A DNA stretch of 50,984 nucleotides from contig JAGOVC010000003.1 in NCBI GenBank assembly GCA_018060955.1, positions 1-50,984 on the forward strand, read 5' to 3'. Source of the DNA: Candidatus Woesebacteria bacterium. Its GTDB lineage: Bacteria > Patescibacteriota > Microgenomatia > UBA1400 > UBA12028. Made by a program: the position numbers and the translations under genes. Positions 16,636 to 24,083 of this stretch are shown here, piece by piece. The stretch's first letter is position 1. Each line of letters begins with the position of its first letter. The notes under the pieces are model-generated. The model was given only the letters and a program-made list of their open reading frames with translations. It ran no database searches and had not been told where the DNA came from.

Positions 16636-16743
16636 CATGATGGGAGACTAGGACTACTACTCTAGCAAGAAGAGTTGGAGAGATAGATACTAGAATTCTT
16701 CTAGATCTCAAGACAGAAAACAAGCTAAACGCATCAGACAGAA

Positions 16744-16989
16744 CTAGTCTCGAGGTATTCCCTTGATAATATCTCGAGTAGTCCAGCCTAAATCAAAGAG
16801 TTCTTTAAGCTGTTCATTCGGAATCTCAAGCGTGACAGTTTGAAGCTTTCCAAAATCCATAATCACTGAACCTGTTGGAAAATCTTTCCTCATCTCAACG
16901 CGATTTTTTGCGCCTTGAGCAGTCCGATACAGGATTGAGTCGTGACTTCCAGCCTGAAACTCTCTTTCAAATAATTGAACTGGGGGCAT
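16744..16989 (-). CDS. Small duplicated protein A (unknown family)
   Basis: 81 aa, not recognised. It is a paralog of the gene at 17151-17438: both carry L-x-x-TAQ-x-A-x-x-R in the first half and a Gln-rich strand then L-x-x-x-GW-x-x-x-DI near the end (GWTTRDI here, GWIAKSDI there). No signal peptide or membrane segment; likely a small alpha/beta cytoplasmic protein. It converges on epmB with a 108-nt gap. The upstream region is very AT-rich, with several TATA-type boxes within 25 nt of the ATG. Function unknown. Confidence 0.7.
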   Translation of the reverse strand: MPPVQLFEREFQAGSHDSILYRTAQGAKNRVEMRKDFPTGSVIMDFGKLQTVTLEIPNEQLKELFDLGWTTRDIIKGIPRD

Positions 16990-17032
16990 AGTTGTATATA
17001 TATTATACTATAAGACTTATAATTCAGAGAAT

Positions 17033-17066
17033 TATAATAGATTTTTCCATGATTTCAACGTGGAAG
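17033..17066 (+). repeat. Scar copy of the epmA promoter and first codons
   Basis: TATAAT (17033-17038), 10 nt, then ATGATTTCAACGTGGAAG (17049-17066). The same arrangement occurs at 17486-17519, where it is the true epmA start: the 18-nt coding part is identical and the -10 to ATG distance is equal. Here the frame reads MISTWKR and then stops at TAA. It is a relic of a tandem duplication. Confidence 0.9.
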
Positions 17067-17091
17067 AGATAAGAAGATCCAAAGAGCCAAA

Positions 17092-17109
17092 AGGATGTAA
17101 TTACATCCT
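17092..17109 (-). terminator. Perfect palindrome, weak terminator for small protein B
   Basis: AGGATGTAA/TTACATCCT is a perfect 18-nt palindrome. Read on the minus strand it follows the stop of the 17151-17438 gene by about 40 nt and is followed by TTTT. The stem is AT-rich, so a weak terminator or a protein-binding site are both possible. Confidence 0.4.
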
Positions 17110-17150
17110 CTTAAAAAATGAAGGCAGTTAGGCAGGTATATTGCTGGTGA

Positions 17151-17438
17151 TTATTTTCGTATTCCAGTGTCACGTCGAAGTGCGTCAATATCGGATTTAG
17201 CAATCCATCCATTTTGTTCCATCAACTTCGTCTTTTCTCCTGGTAACAGCTCCACTTTTATTGCTTGAACGTCTGCGGAATCAAAAATAATAGGTGAGTG
17301 GTCATTGTGATAGGCAGCTGAGATTCTAGTTTGTGCAAGCTGCGCGGTGTAAAAGAGAACATCGGAGAGAGTATCCGGCTTTTCGTTGCGTTTGAATACT
17401 ATTTCGTAGAGTGTTTGCGTTTCAGTTGACTTTTTCAT
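17151..17438 (-). CDS. Small duplicated protein B (unknown family)
   Basis: 95 aa, start ATG with AAAGG upstream. Paralog of the 16744-16989 gene (LFYTAQLAQTRI corresponds to LYRTAQGAKNRV; EQNGWIAKSDIDAL corresponds to FDLGWTTRDIIKGI). Not recognised beyond this. It is divergent from epmA, with 63 nt between the starts; the interval holds an 11-nt inverted repeat GCGATAATCGC (17456-17466) that could be an operator. The duplication that created the pair also copied the epmA start, so the two genes have travelled with epmA. Confidence 0.72.
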   Translation of the reverse strand: MKKSTETQTLYEIVFKRNEKPDTLSDVLFYTAQLAQTRISAAYHNDHSPIIFDSADVQAIKVELLPGEKTKLMEQNGWIAKSDIDALRRDTGIRK

Positions 17439-17455
17439 GGTACCTTTCTGTTCCT

Positions 17456-17466
17456 GCGATAATCGC
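17456..17466. promoter_or_regulatory. Short inverted repeat in the divergent small protein B / epmA interval
   Basis: GCGATAATCGC, two 5-nt arms around one base, lies 20 nt upstream of the epmA -10 box and 18 nt upstream of the divergent start codon. Its position suits an operator for both genes; no regulator is identified. Confidence 0.35.
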
Positions 17467-17485
17467 GGTATAGTTTTGGTTGAAG

Positions 17486-17519
17486 TATAATAGAGTTCTC
17501 TATGATTTCAACGTGGAAG
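17486..17519 (+). repeat. Functional copy: epmA -10 box and first six codons
   Basis: TATAAT at 17486-17491, 10 nt, then the epmA ATG at 17502 and the 18 bases also found at 17049-17066. The predicted mRNA leader is only about 3-4 nt. Confidence 0.85.
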
Positions 17520-18566
17520 CGACTACAAGAACACCCAGAAAAACGAGAGTACCTAATCAAGCGTTCACGCATTGTGGACGCAATCAGGCACTTTTTTAAG
17601 TCCGATGGCTTTTTGGAGGTCGATACCCCGCTATTGGTACGATCACCAGGAACCGAGCCATATCTGGAAGTCTTTGAGACGCAACTGTTGGATTCTTCGA
17701 GAAATGCACAGCCAGCGTATCTCCTGACTTCTCCAGAATATGCTCTAAAGAAACTTCTTGTTGCGGGGTTTCCCAAGCTTTTTTCCATCTGTAAGTCATT
17801 TCGTAATGCAGAAGGCTTGTCCTTTAAACATAATCCAGAATTTACCATCATGGAGTGGTACCGAACGCAGAGTGACTACACCGATATCATGAAAGACTGT
17901 GAAGCGTTGTTTGTGGCGATCGCAAGAATACTGGATCCATTGCAACAAGGATCCACGACGACATGGACCTATCAGGGAAAGTCCTACGATCTAACACCAC
18001 CATGGGAACGCATCAGTGTGGCACAAGCGTTTGAGCGATATTGTGGAATTGATAGTCACACGTTACTGGACGAGAAGTTGTTAAAAGAAGCAGGACATAA
18101 ACGTGGATTTCGTATCGATGCAGATACCACTTGGGAACAAGTCTATAACCAGTTTTTTCTCAACGACATCGAGCCACATTTTGGAGTCGATCATCCGACC
18201 ATCATCTATGACTTCCCCGTTTCACAAGCCTCATTATCCAAGAAAAAAGAGTCCGATCCCCGATTTGCAGAGCGTTTCGAGTTTTATGTTGCTGGTATTG
18301 AAATGGGCAATGCCTTTTCAGAACTCACGGATGCCGTGGAACAGCGAACGAGGTTTGAAGCGGAGCTAAAAGAACGTGCAGCCTTAGGAAAAACTGCCTA
18401 TAAGCTGGATGCGGATTATTTGGAAGCAATTGAAGCGGGACTGCCTCCCACGGGAGGTATTGCCGTTGGGATTGATAGAATCGTGATGTTTTTTGCTGAC
18501 GCGCCAGAGATCTCTGACGTGGTAGTCTTTCCGGCCACAGAATTATGGGGGACTTCTTTAAATTAA
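17502..18566 (+). CDS. epmA: EpmA-like EF-P lysine ligase (GenX/PoxA, LysRS paralog)
   Basis: 354 aa, a class II LysRS catalytic domain with no anticodon-binding domain, as in EpmA (about 325 aa). Seen: motif 1 region FLEVDTPLLVRSPGTEPYL, TSPEYALKKLLVAG, motif 2 FSICKSFRNAEGLSFKHNPEFTIMEWYR (given in two blocks: SICKSFRNAEG and HNPEFTIMEWYR), EMGNAFSEL, and motif 3 GGIAVGIDRIVM. EpmA adenylates (R)-beta-lysine and attaches it to a conserved EF-P lysine. The EpmB-like gene upstream and efp downstream complete the pathway. A repurposed LysRS fragment is the alternative, but the local context argues against it. No EpmC hydroxylase is seen in the window. Confidence 0.88.
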   Translation: MISTWKRLQEHPEKREYLIKRSRIVDAIRHFFKSDGFLEVDTPLLVRSPGTEPYLEVFETQLLDSSRNAQPAYLLTSPEYALKKLLVAGFPKLFSICKSFRNAEGLSFKHNPEFTIMEWYRTQSDYTDIMKDCEALFVAIARILDPLQQGSTTTWTYQGKSYDLTPPWERISVAQAFERYCGIDSHTLLDEKLLKEAGHKRGFRIDADTTWEQVYNQFFLNDIEPHFGVDHPTIIYDFPVSQASLSKKKESDPRFAERFEFYVAGIEMGNAFSELTDAVEQRTRFEAELKERAALGKTAYKLDADYLEAIEAGLPPTGGIAVGIDRIVMFFADAPEISDVVVFPATELWGTSLN

Positions 18567-18829
18567 CGTCGAGCTGACTCTATGGATCCAGCCCCAAGAG
18601 AGATGGGTATTGCACCAAGAACTGAAAGTGTAGCTGCGGTTACTAATACACCACACCGTGGATCTGCTAGTAGTTCAGGACGTGACAGAATTTCTTGCGG
18701 TAACCCTGTCAGGATGAAGTTGTACAACGAACCCAGTCCTAAACCTTCCACCAGCGCACCTAAGGTCATTCCGGAGGCACCTAATGTGTAATCTAACCTT
18801 CTATCAAATCTTTTCAAGTGATCTGTCAT
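18563..18829 (-). CDS. Small two-helix membrane protein
   Basis: 88 aa from the ATG at 18829; a longer in-frame start at 18853 lies inside the promoter. Two hydrophobic segments (about 20-42 and 60-82) rich in Gly, Leu and Ala with a short polar loop containing DPRCG. Not recognised. Reality is supported by an excellent promoter: TTGATT (18862-18867), 17 nt, TATAAT (18839-18844), then 9 nt to the ATG. It converges with epmA and overlaps its 3' end by 4 nt. Confidence 0.62.
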   Translation of the reverse strand: MTDHLKRFDRRLDYTLGASGMTLGALVEGLGLGSLYNFILTGLPQEILSRPELLADPRCGVLVTAATLSVLGAIPISLGAGSIESARR

Positions 18830-18838
18830 ACGAGCGCA

Positions 18839-18867
18839 ATTATAGGATTCCACAATGATTTAATCAA
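18839..18867 (-). promoter_or_regulatory. Promoter of the small two-helix membrane protein gene
   Basis: TTGATT, a 17-nt spacer and a perfect TATAAT on the minus strand, 9 nt from the ATG at 18829. This is one of the closest matches to a housekeeping promoter in the window and implies a leader of 2-3 nt. Confidence 0.7.
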
Positions 18868-18923
18868 TAGTATTAGCTGATAACTATACAAAACTTGTGT
18901 TATTGAGGTAAAATGGCGAATCT

Positions 18924-19607
18924 ATGACTAAGACTGATCGTGTACGTTTGGAATGGGCTTCTTGGGTGTCACGTCCGCATCCGGACAGGTTTTGTGAGGG
19001 AATGCGGTACTTCAACACCAGAGATTTATCTAGCAGTGGATTTACTCCCACTCTTTTACCTGCTGGATATGACTTTATTAATAATCCTAAGAATCGTGAT
19101 TTATTTCCAGTTACTGAATTTGAAGCAGTTCCGTGGCAAGTAATACAGCTTACATTCGAAGAACATTTAATGGTAGCGATAGGAGTATTAACTCAGATTC
19201 AGGAGTTACTAAAGTACCAGTATTGTTTATGGGATCGACATGGTGAAAATATCTTAGTCAACCCTAAAAACCCGCAGCATGTCTTTCAGGTAGATTTAGA
19301 GACTGTTTTTGATATGAGAACAAGTAGTTTCCGACATGAAAAAGCACCCATGACTAGTCGGGAATTTGATCATTTGACGAGTGCAAAATTTCAACGTAGA
19401 TTGATGGGACATCCAGTAAATATCCAAGTAAATTCGGTTTTATCTCAACTAAGCACTAAGCTGGAATGGACTAAGTCATTATCGGACGAAAAAAGGAGGG
19501 AAACTCAAATTATAATGGACAAATGGGGCCGTCCACTTGATGATAACGATCGACCGCAACTTCAAAAATTCCTTAGTCTACTCCGTTCCCTGCAACAGAG
19601 GCTATAA
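18924..19607 (+). CDS. Kinase-fold-like protein without an obvious N-lobe
   Basis: 227 aa, unknown. The stretch WDRHGENILVNPKN followed by VFQVDLETVFD (D104, H106, N109, then D124) matches the catalytic-loop plus metal-binding order of the protein kinase-like fold (HGD-x4-NIL, then D-[FL]-[GE]), closest in style to aminoglycoside phosphotransferase or PI3K-like kinases. The upstream ~85 residues show no glycine loop or VAIK-type lysine, so it may be a pseudokinase or a minimal kinase. More AT-rich than neighbouring core genes. TAAAAT lies about 8 nt before the ATG. It sits between epmA and efp; a link to EF-P is untested. Confidence 0.6.
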   Translation: MTKTDRVRLEWASWVSRPHPDRFCEGMRYFNTRDLSSSGFTPTLLPAGYDFINNPKNRDLFPVTEFEAVPWQVIQLTFEEHLMVAIGVLTQIQELLKYQYCLWDRHGENILVNPKNPQHVFQVDLETVFDMRTSSFRHEKAPMTSREFDHLTSAKFQRRLMGHPVNIQVNSVLSQLSTKLEWTKSLSDEKRRETQIIMDKWGRPLDDNDRPQLQKFLSLLRSLQQRL

Positions 19608-19619
19608 ATGCCGGTTGAT

Positions 19620-19648
19620 GTGACAATCCACATAATTAATCGTATAAT
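19620..19648 (+). promoter_or_regulatory. efp promoter
   Basis: GTGACA (19620-19625), a 17-nt spacer and TATAAT (19643-19648). The leader is about 38 nt and contains AAGGA 7 nt before the ATG, so efp, unlike many genes here, has a conventional ribosome binding site. Confidence 0.7.
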
Positions 19649-19692
19649 AGGGGCTTCCTCAAGGAAATACTGTAACGCTAGCAAGGAACTGT

Positions 19693-20256
19693 ATGGCATT
19701 AACGGGTGGAAATATCAAAAAAGGCATGTATATCATGCATAAAAATGAACCGCACTGGGTCACATTTACCGAGTTTGTCTCTCCTGGAAAAGGGTCGGCA
19801 TTCATGCGATCCAAGTTAAAGAGTGTAAAGACCGGAAATGTCGTTGAATTTACCTTCAAGTCCGTAGAAACCGTGGAAGAAGCAGATGTTCAGACCACCG
19901 AAATGCAATATTTGTATCAAGATGGCCAAGACTTTATTTTCATGCATCCACGTACATTCGAACAAGTCACAGTTCCAGGTGCTGTCGTCTCAGAATATGT
20001 TCCCTATCTGATGCCAGAACAATTCATGTATGTCGTCTTCTACAATGAAAAAGCCATTGGCATTCGTTTCCCAGGCAAAGTGACCCTAACTGTCACCTAT
20101 TCAGAAGATGCTGTCGCGGGAAACCGCGTAAACGCCCCCAAAAAGAAAGTGCGACTCGAAACAGGATACGAGATCGATGTCCCGCTATTCATCAAAAAAG
20201 GTGATCGCATTGTTGTCGATACGACAACTGGTCAATACGTTTCTCGGGGAGAATAA
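19693..20256 (+). CDS. efp: Elongation factor P
   Basis: 187 aa, full length. Domain I (KOW-like) has the tip loop SPGKGSAF with K33, the lysine that EpmA beta-lysylates in E. coli (PGKGQAF). Domain II follows TFKSVETVEEADVQ, and domain III ends with VPLFIKKGDRIVVDTTTGQYVSR. EF-P enters the ribosomal E-site and rescues stalling at consecutive prolines; proline runs of that kind are not conspicuous in the genes here except in linkers. The lysine at the loop tip, with EpmA- and EpmB-like genes nearby on the same strand, predicts beta-lysylation rather than rhamnosylation (Arg) or 5-aminopentanol modification. Confidence 0.96.
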   Translation: MALTGGNIKKGMYIMHKNEPHWVTFTEFVSPGKGSAFMRSKLKSVKTGNVVEFTFKSVETVEEADVQTTEMQYLYQDGQDFIFMHPRTFEQVTVPGAVVSEYVPYLMPEQFMYVVFYNEKAIGIRFPGKVTLTVTYSEDAVAGNRVNAPKKKVRLETGYEIDVPLFIKKGDRIVVDTTTGQYVSRGE

Positions 20257-20297
20257 CAGTTCCTACAGTAATTTATCCCTACATTTGGTACTATAAA

Positions 20298-22934
20298 GTG
20301 GTGAAATTTTTGCATCGATTACTTCATCGGCAACGTAAACGACTTTCCACTCTCTCCTCTGCTGGTTTCAAGTCAGCAGCTCATGGAGATCTTAAAGGGT
20401 TAAAGATTCTTCGGATCCTTTCCTTGCTCTTTGTTGGTGGTGTAATCACCGGTATCGTCGGGTTTTTGATAGTTGCCACGGTCCTCTCCTTTACCTTACC
20501 CAATCCTCAAAACGTCATTCGCAATGAAGGCTTTAGTACAAAGATTTTGGATCGTGAAGGCAATCTCCTCTACGATGTGTTTGATAATGAGCGTATAGTT
20601 CCCGTGGTAAAAGATGAGGTCCCTTTGTACCTCAAACAAGCTACTGTCGCTGTTGAAGACAAGGATTTTTATAAGCACGCTGGTTTTGATCCTTTAACTC
20701 CCCTTCGCATGATTCAAAATCTTATATTTAAACAGCGACTCATCGGAGGATCTACCTTAACGCAGCAGTTAACGAAGAACCGACTACTTGATAGTAGTCG
20801 TACACCCACAAGAAAATTTAAAGAGCTGTTACTTTCCATGCAAATTGAACAAGCCTTTTCAAAAGATGACATTCTGCTCCTCTATCTCAATGAAACGCCT
20901 TATGGCGGAAACTCACGTGGTGTTGGAGCTGCGGCGGAACAATACTTTGGCAAGAAAGTTTCGGATTTAACATTAGTAGAATCCGCAATCCTTGCTGGTC
21001 TACCCCAGAGACCATCTGTGTACTCCCCTCTGTTTGGTCAGAAAGATGAAAACGGGGTGGGATACTGGGTCGGTCGAACGTATGCAGTCCTCCGACGCAT
21101 GCGAGAAGATGGCTATATTTCTGCGGACCAAGAAAAGTTTGCTCTCGATGAGCTGAAACTAAAAACATTTGAACGCCCAGCGGTCGAAATTAAGGCTCCA
21201 CATTTTGTTTTCTATGTTCGAGATCTATTAGAAGAAGAGTACGGCAATCAAGTGCTGGAAACCGGTGGATTGAAAGTAACAACGTCGCTAGATTTGCGAC
21301 TGCAACAAGAAGCTCAAAAGATTGTTCGTGAAGAAATTGCAAAAGTTGAGAAATTACATATTACGAACGGATCTGCGATGGTTATGGATCCAAAGTCGGG
21401 AGAAATTCTGTCCATGGTAGGAAGTAAAGACTTTTTCTCGAAAGATATTGATGGGCAGTTTAACGTGGCCGTGAACGGACTACGCCAACCTGGATCGTCG
21501 ATTAAACCCGTCACCTATCTTCTGGCGCTTCGACGCGGCTATACCCCAGCCTCCATGATCGCAGATGTACCGACTACCTTCCCTGGAGGAACCGGTCAAA
21601 AAGACTATGAACCGAAAAACTATAACGGGAAATACCCTGGTCCAATTCAACTTCGTTTTGCCTTAGGGAATTCGCAAAACATCTCTGCGGTGAAATTACT
21701 TGCCAAAGTTGGTGTGATGGACATGCTTGGGGTTGCCTATGAAATGGGCTTTAAGACACTAGAGCCTACTGCGGCAAACCAACGTCGTTTTGGATTAGCC
21801 ATTACCCTAGGAGGTGGAGAAGTACACTTAATTGATTCTGTTTCCTCGTATTCCTCATTTGCGAACGGTGGGAAACGCACAGATCCTGTTGCCATTTTAA
21901 AAATTGAAGATCGTAACGGAAAAGTTCTTTACGAGCACAAGCCAACGAATGGAAAACAAGTCATGTCTCCCGAAGAATCTTTCCTTATCAGTCACATTCT
22001 TTCTGATAATAATGCCCGTTCCGCTGCATTTGGCGCGAACTCCCAGATAAACTTCGGAGAACGAGCCATTGCGGTCAAAACTGGTACCACCAACAACTTA
22101 GTAGATAACTGGACGATTGGCTGGTCACGGAATGCAATTGTCGGTGTCTGGGTAGGAAATAATGACAACTCATCCATGAAATCGGTTGCTTCCGGTCTTA
22201 CGGGTGCATCCCCAATTTGGCGACGGATCATGTTAGATGCAATATCCAAAGGATATAAGGATCAAGCATGGGAGATCCCTTCCGGAGTAGAAGCTGTTCA
22301 GGTTGATGCAGTATCTGGATATCCGGAGCACGATGGATTCCAAGCGCGCACGGAGTATGTCTTAAAAGGAACGCTCCCCGCTCTTCCCGATCCAATCCAT
22401 ACCAAGCTGAAGCTGTGTAGAGGTCAGAATAAGCTTGCCTCAGAGGCAGATCTTGCTGGTGGCAATTACGATGAAAAAGAGTTTATTGTCCTACGTGAAG
22501 ATGATCCAGTGAGTAACGATGGCAAAAACCGATGGCAGGATGGAATAAACTCCTGGATCGGGGCACAAGGAGATACGCGCTATACCGTCCCAACAGAAAA
22601 CTGTGATAGTACAAATGCAGTTTGGGTTGCCTTTGAGCCAAATTTGGACAAACAAAACATTTCTGGTAATGAAGTAGAGATGAAATTAAAGACGGCCAGT
22701 GATGGAGAAATGGATCGGGTAGAAATCTATATCAATGATGCATTGAAGACGACCCTTCGCGACCGTCCGTATGAAACTAAACTCGTGTTGGATCCAGGAA
22801 AATATAAAGTATATGCAAAGGCCTACCGCAAAGATGGCAAAACAGGTACTACTACGGATCAATTCATCGGAGTTGGCGGAGTGGCCTGGGATCAGTCTCC
22901 TACTCCAACGCCAAGTCCAACTTCCACCCCATAA
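20298..22934 (+). CDS. Class A (bifunctional) penicillin-binding protein, PBP1a-like
   Basis: 878 aa from GTG 20298; GTG 20301 is equally possible, as TATAAA ends at 20297. Basic cytoplasmic tail, one helix (about 38-65), then the GT51 glycosyltransferase: VAVEDKDFYKHAGFD with catalytic E120, GGSTLTQQLTKN, ELLLSMQIEQ, LNETPYG and AAAEQYFGK. The transpeptidase has PGSSIKP (SxxK, about S399), a NSQN motif and KTGTTN (about 593). A C-terminal ~90-residue beta-sandwich (EPNLDKQNISGNEVEM to TTDQFIGVGG) and a Pro/Thr tail follow. It polymerises and cross-links peptidoglycan outside the membrane. All catalytic motifs are intact. Confidence 0.93.
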   Translation: MVKFLHRLLHRQRKRLSTLSSAGFKSAAHGDLKGLKILRILSLLFVGGVITGIVGFLIVATVLSFTLPNPQNVIRNEGFSTKILDREGNLLYDVFDNERIVPVVKDEVPLYLKQATVAVEDKDFYKHAGFDPLTPLRMIQNLIFKQRLIGGSTLTQQLTKNRLLDSSRTPTRKFKELLLSMQIEQAFSKDDILLLYLNETPYGGNSRGVGAAAEQYFGKKVSDLTLVESAILAGLPQRPSVYSPLFGQKDENGVGYWVGRTYAVLRRMREDGYISADQEKFALDELKLKTFERPAVEIKAPHFVFYVRDLLEEEYGNQVLETGGLKVTTSLDLRLQQEAQKIVREEIAKVEKLHITNGSAMVMDPKSGEILSMVGSKDFFSKDIDGQFNVAVNGLRQPGSSIKPVTYLLALRRGYTPASMIADVPTTFPGGTGQKDYEPKNYNGKYPGPIQLRFALGNSQNISAVKLLAKVGVMDMLGVAYEMGFKTLEPTAANQRRFGLAITLGGGEVHLIDSVSSYSSFANGGKRTDPVAILKIEDRNGKVLYEHKPTNGKQVMSPEESFLISHILSDNNARSAAFGANSQINFGERAIAVKTGTTNNLVDNWTIGWSRNAIVGVWVGNNDNSSMKSVASGLTGASPIWRRIMLDAISKGYKDQAWEIPSGVEAVQVDAVSGYPEHDGFQARTEYVLKGTLPALPDPIHTKLKLCRGQNKLASEADLAGGNYDEKEFIVLREDDPVSNDGKNRWQDGINSWIGAQGDTRYTVPTENCDSTNAVWVAFEPNLDKQNISGNEVEMKLKTASDGEMDRVEIYINDALKTTLRDRPYETKLVLDPGKYKVYAKAYRKDGKTGTTTDQFIGVGGVAWDQSPTPTPSPTSTP

Positions 22935-22938
22935 CCTT

Positions 22939-23238
22939 ATGCCTACACTTGAACAACAATACGCTGCATTAGTTTCAACACCGACCCGGATCTACGAGGG
23001 ATCTGTTGGTTTGATATTACTTCCGAATAGAGAATGGCATTATATTGAGACCAGGCTGTCAATTGGATTTGAACTCTCAGGTTTGTCGGAAGTTTTATAC
23101 TACTTTGCTTTGATGACAGATTCCCAGGCTGCTGTACTAGAAGAAAATGATGACGATGATTCTGATGGACTAGAAAATTATGTTAAAGAAAACTGGGACA
23201 GACTGCTGCAAAACTTAATTTCGCGAATGCGTGCGTAA
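22939..23238 (+). CDS. Small acidic protein of unknown function
   Basis: 99 aa from the ATG at 22939, four bases after the PBP stop, so probably in its transcript; a longer upstream reading in this frame would overlap the PBP gene extensively and is rejected. There is a central hydrophobic patch and an acidic run EENDDDDSDG near residue 70. Two beta strands (YEGSVGLILLP, EWHYIETRLSI) then helices. Not recognised. Confidence 0.6.
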   Translation: MPTLEQQYAALVSTPTRIYEGSVGLILLPNREWHYIETRLSIGFELSGLSEVLYYFALMTDSQAAVLEENDDDDSDGLENYVKENWDRLLQNLISRMRA

Positions 23239-23269
23239 TACGACTCTATTACAGTCGATAAAAGTATAC

Positions 23270-23746
23270 CTATTCTCCATTGCGTTGATCAACAAGACCA
23301 CCTAAATACGTTGCAGTGTACAGGAGTACATCCTTTTCGTAGATTGATTCAGCGCCTTGGTAACGCTCGACTCCCCCAGTCCATTGATTGGTATACCGCA
23401 GTGATCCGAGGACAAGTTCTGACGGGCCACGAAATGGAGCCTCTATGGGCATTTCTTTTAATGCAGAGCGAAGAGTGGCATACACGTTGTTGGAGTCAGC
23501 CGTCTGTTCAACCCAGCCATAATAGACCATGATCCAGACTGGTTTTCCGTCATTAAATACTACTAAACGCCCTCCGTATGGTTCACCACCAAAGAAATTA
23601 TCATGACTGGAGAACGCTCCTTTAGAATAAGGAATGGTCGTAGATCCATTTTCTTCTTTGATCCATTGCTTTTCTTCTCCGGTCGCATATCCAGCCTGAT
23701 TAGAATCAATTAAGAATTGTGTAAGGTCATTTAGATTGATGTGCAT
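23270..23746 (-). CDS. DUF5680-like protein
   Basis: 158 aa. Pattern: LTQFLIDSNQAGYATG, a Ser/Thr region, then FSSHDNFFGGEPYGGRLVVFNDGKPVWIMVYYGW, resembling the DUF5680 family (Tyr-x-Asp-x-x-Phe-Gly, then Pro-x-Trp-x-Met-x-Tyr-Tyr-Gly). Family function is unknown. It starts 2 nt after the gene at 23749-24078 ends, in the same strand and order as pheT, so it may be the distal gene of the pheST transcript. No signal peptide. Confidence 0.68.
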   Translation of the reverse strand: MHINLNDLTQFLIDSNQAGYATGEEKQWIKEENGSTTIPYSKGAFSSHDNFFGGEPYGGRLVVFNDGKPVWIMVYYGWVEQTADSNNVYATLRSALKEMPIEAPFRGPSELVLGSLRYTNQWTGGVERYQGAESIYEKDVLLYTATYLGGLVDQRNGE

Positions 23747-23748
23747 AA

Positions 23749-24078
23749 TTAACCCCGTTTTGGTTGCGTGAGCAAGACAGTCAATGTGGCAAGAATTTCT
23801 TCGCTGGTCGATTCCGGTGAGAGGTTTACCTCAAGGCTAACCTTTTTTGCAGCAATAGATAGAACATCAATGACTCTGGATTTAAAAATCACAACGGGGT
23901 CCTTCCGTACTCCCTTTGGTTGCTTTACGAAAGGTACATCAACATTGAGAGCAATATTCAGCGCTTCAAGGAATTTCTTTGGAGAAGCAGTATGGCCTAG
24001 ACCGATGTTAGCGCTCCGGAGAGCAGCATTGATACCATGTCGCAATATTATGTGTTCTTCTTGTTCAGCTTTTGGCAT
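23749..24078 (-). CDS. Conserved-looking small protein downstream of pheT
   Basis: 109 aa, 5 nt after the pheT stop, so co-transcribed. Soluble alpha/beta composition: HGINAALRSANIGLGH, then VPFVKQPKGVRKDPVVIFKSRVIDVLSIAAKKVSLEV and a helix SPESTSEEILATLTVLL. Basic in the middle. I do not recognise a family. Its place suggests a translation-related or merely read-through gene; there is no direct evidence either way. Confidence 0.62.
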   Translation of the reverse strand: MPKAEQEEHIILRHGINAALRSANIGLGHTASPKKFLEALNIALNVDVPFVKQPKGVRKDPVVIFKSRVIDVLSIAAKKVSLEVNLSPESTSEEILATLTVLLTQPKRG

Positions 24079-24083
24079 AGTTG

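Noticed and set aside
17049-17072. Real heptapeptide gene MISTWKR
   Set aside because: It is identical to the first codons of epmA and has the same promoter spacing, so a decayed duplicate explains it better.
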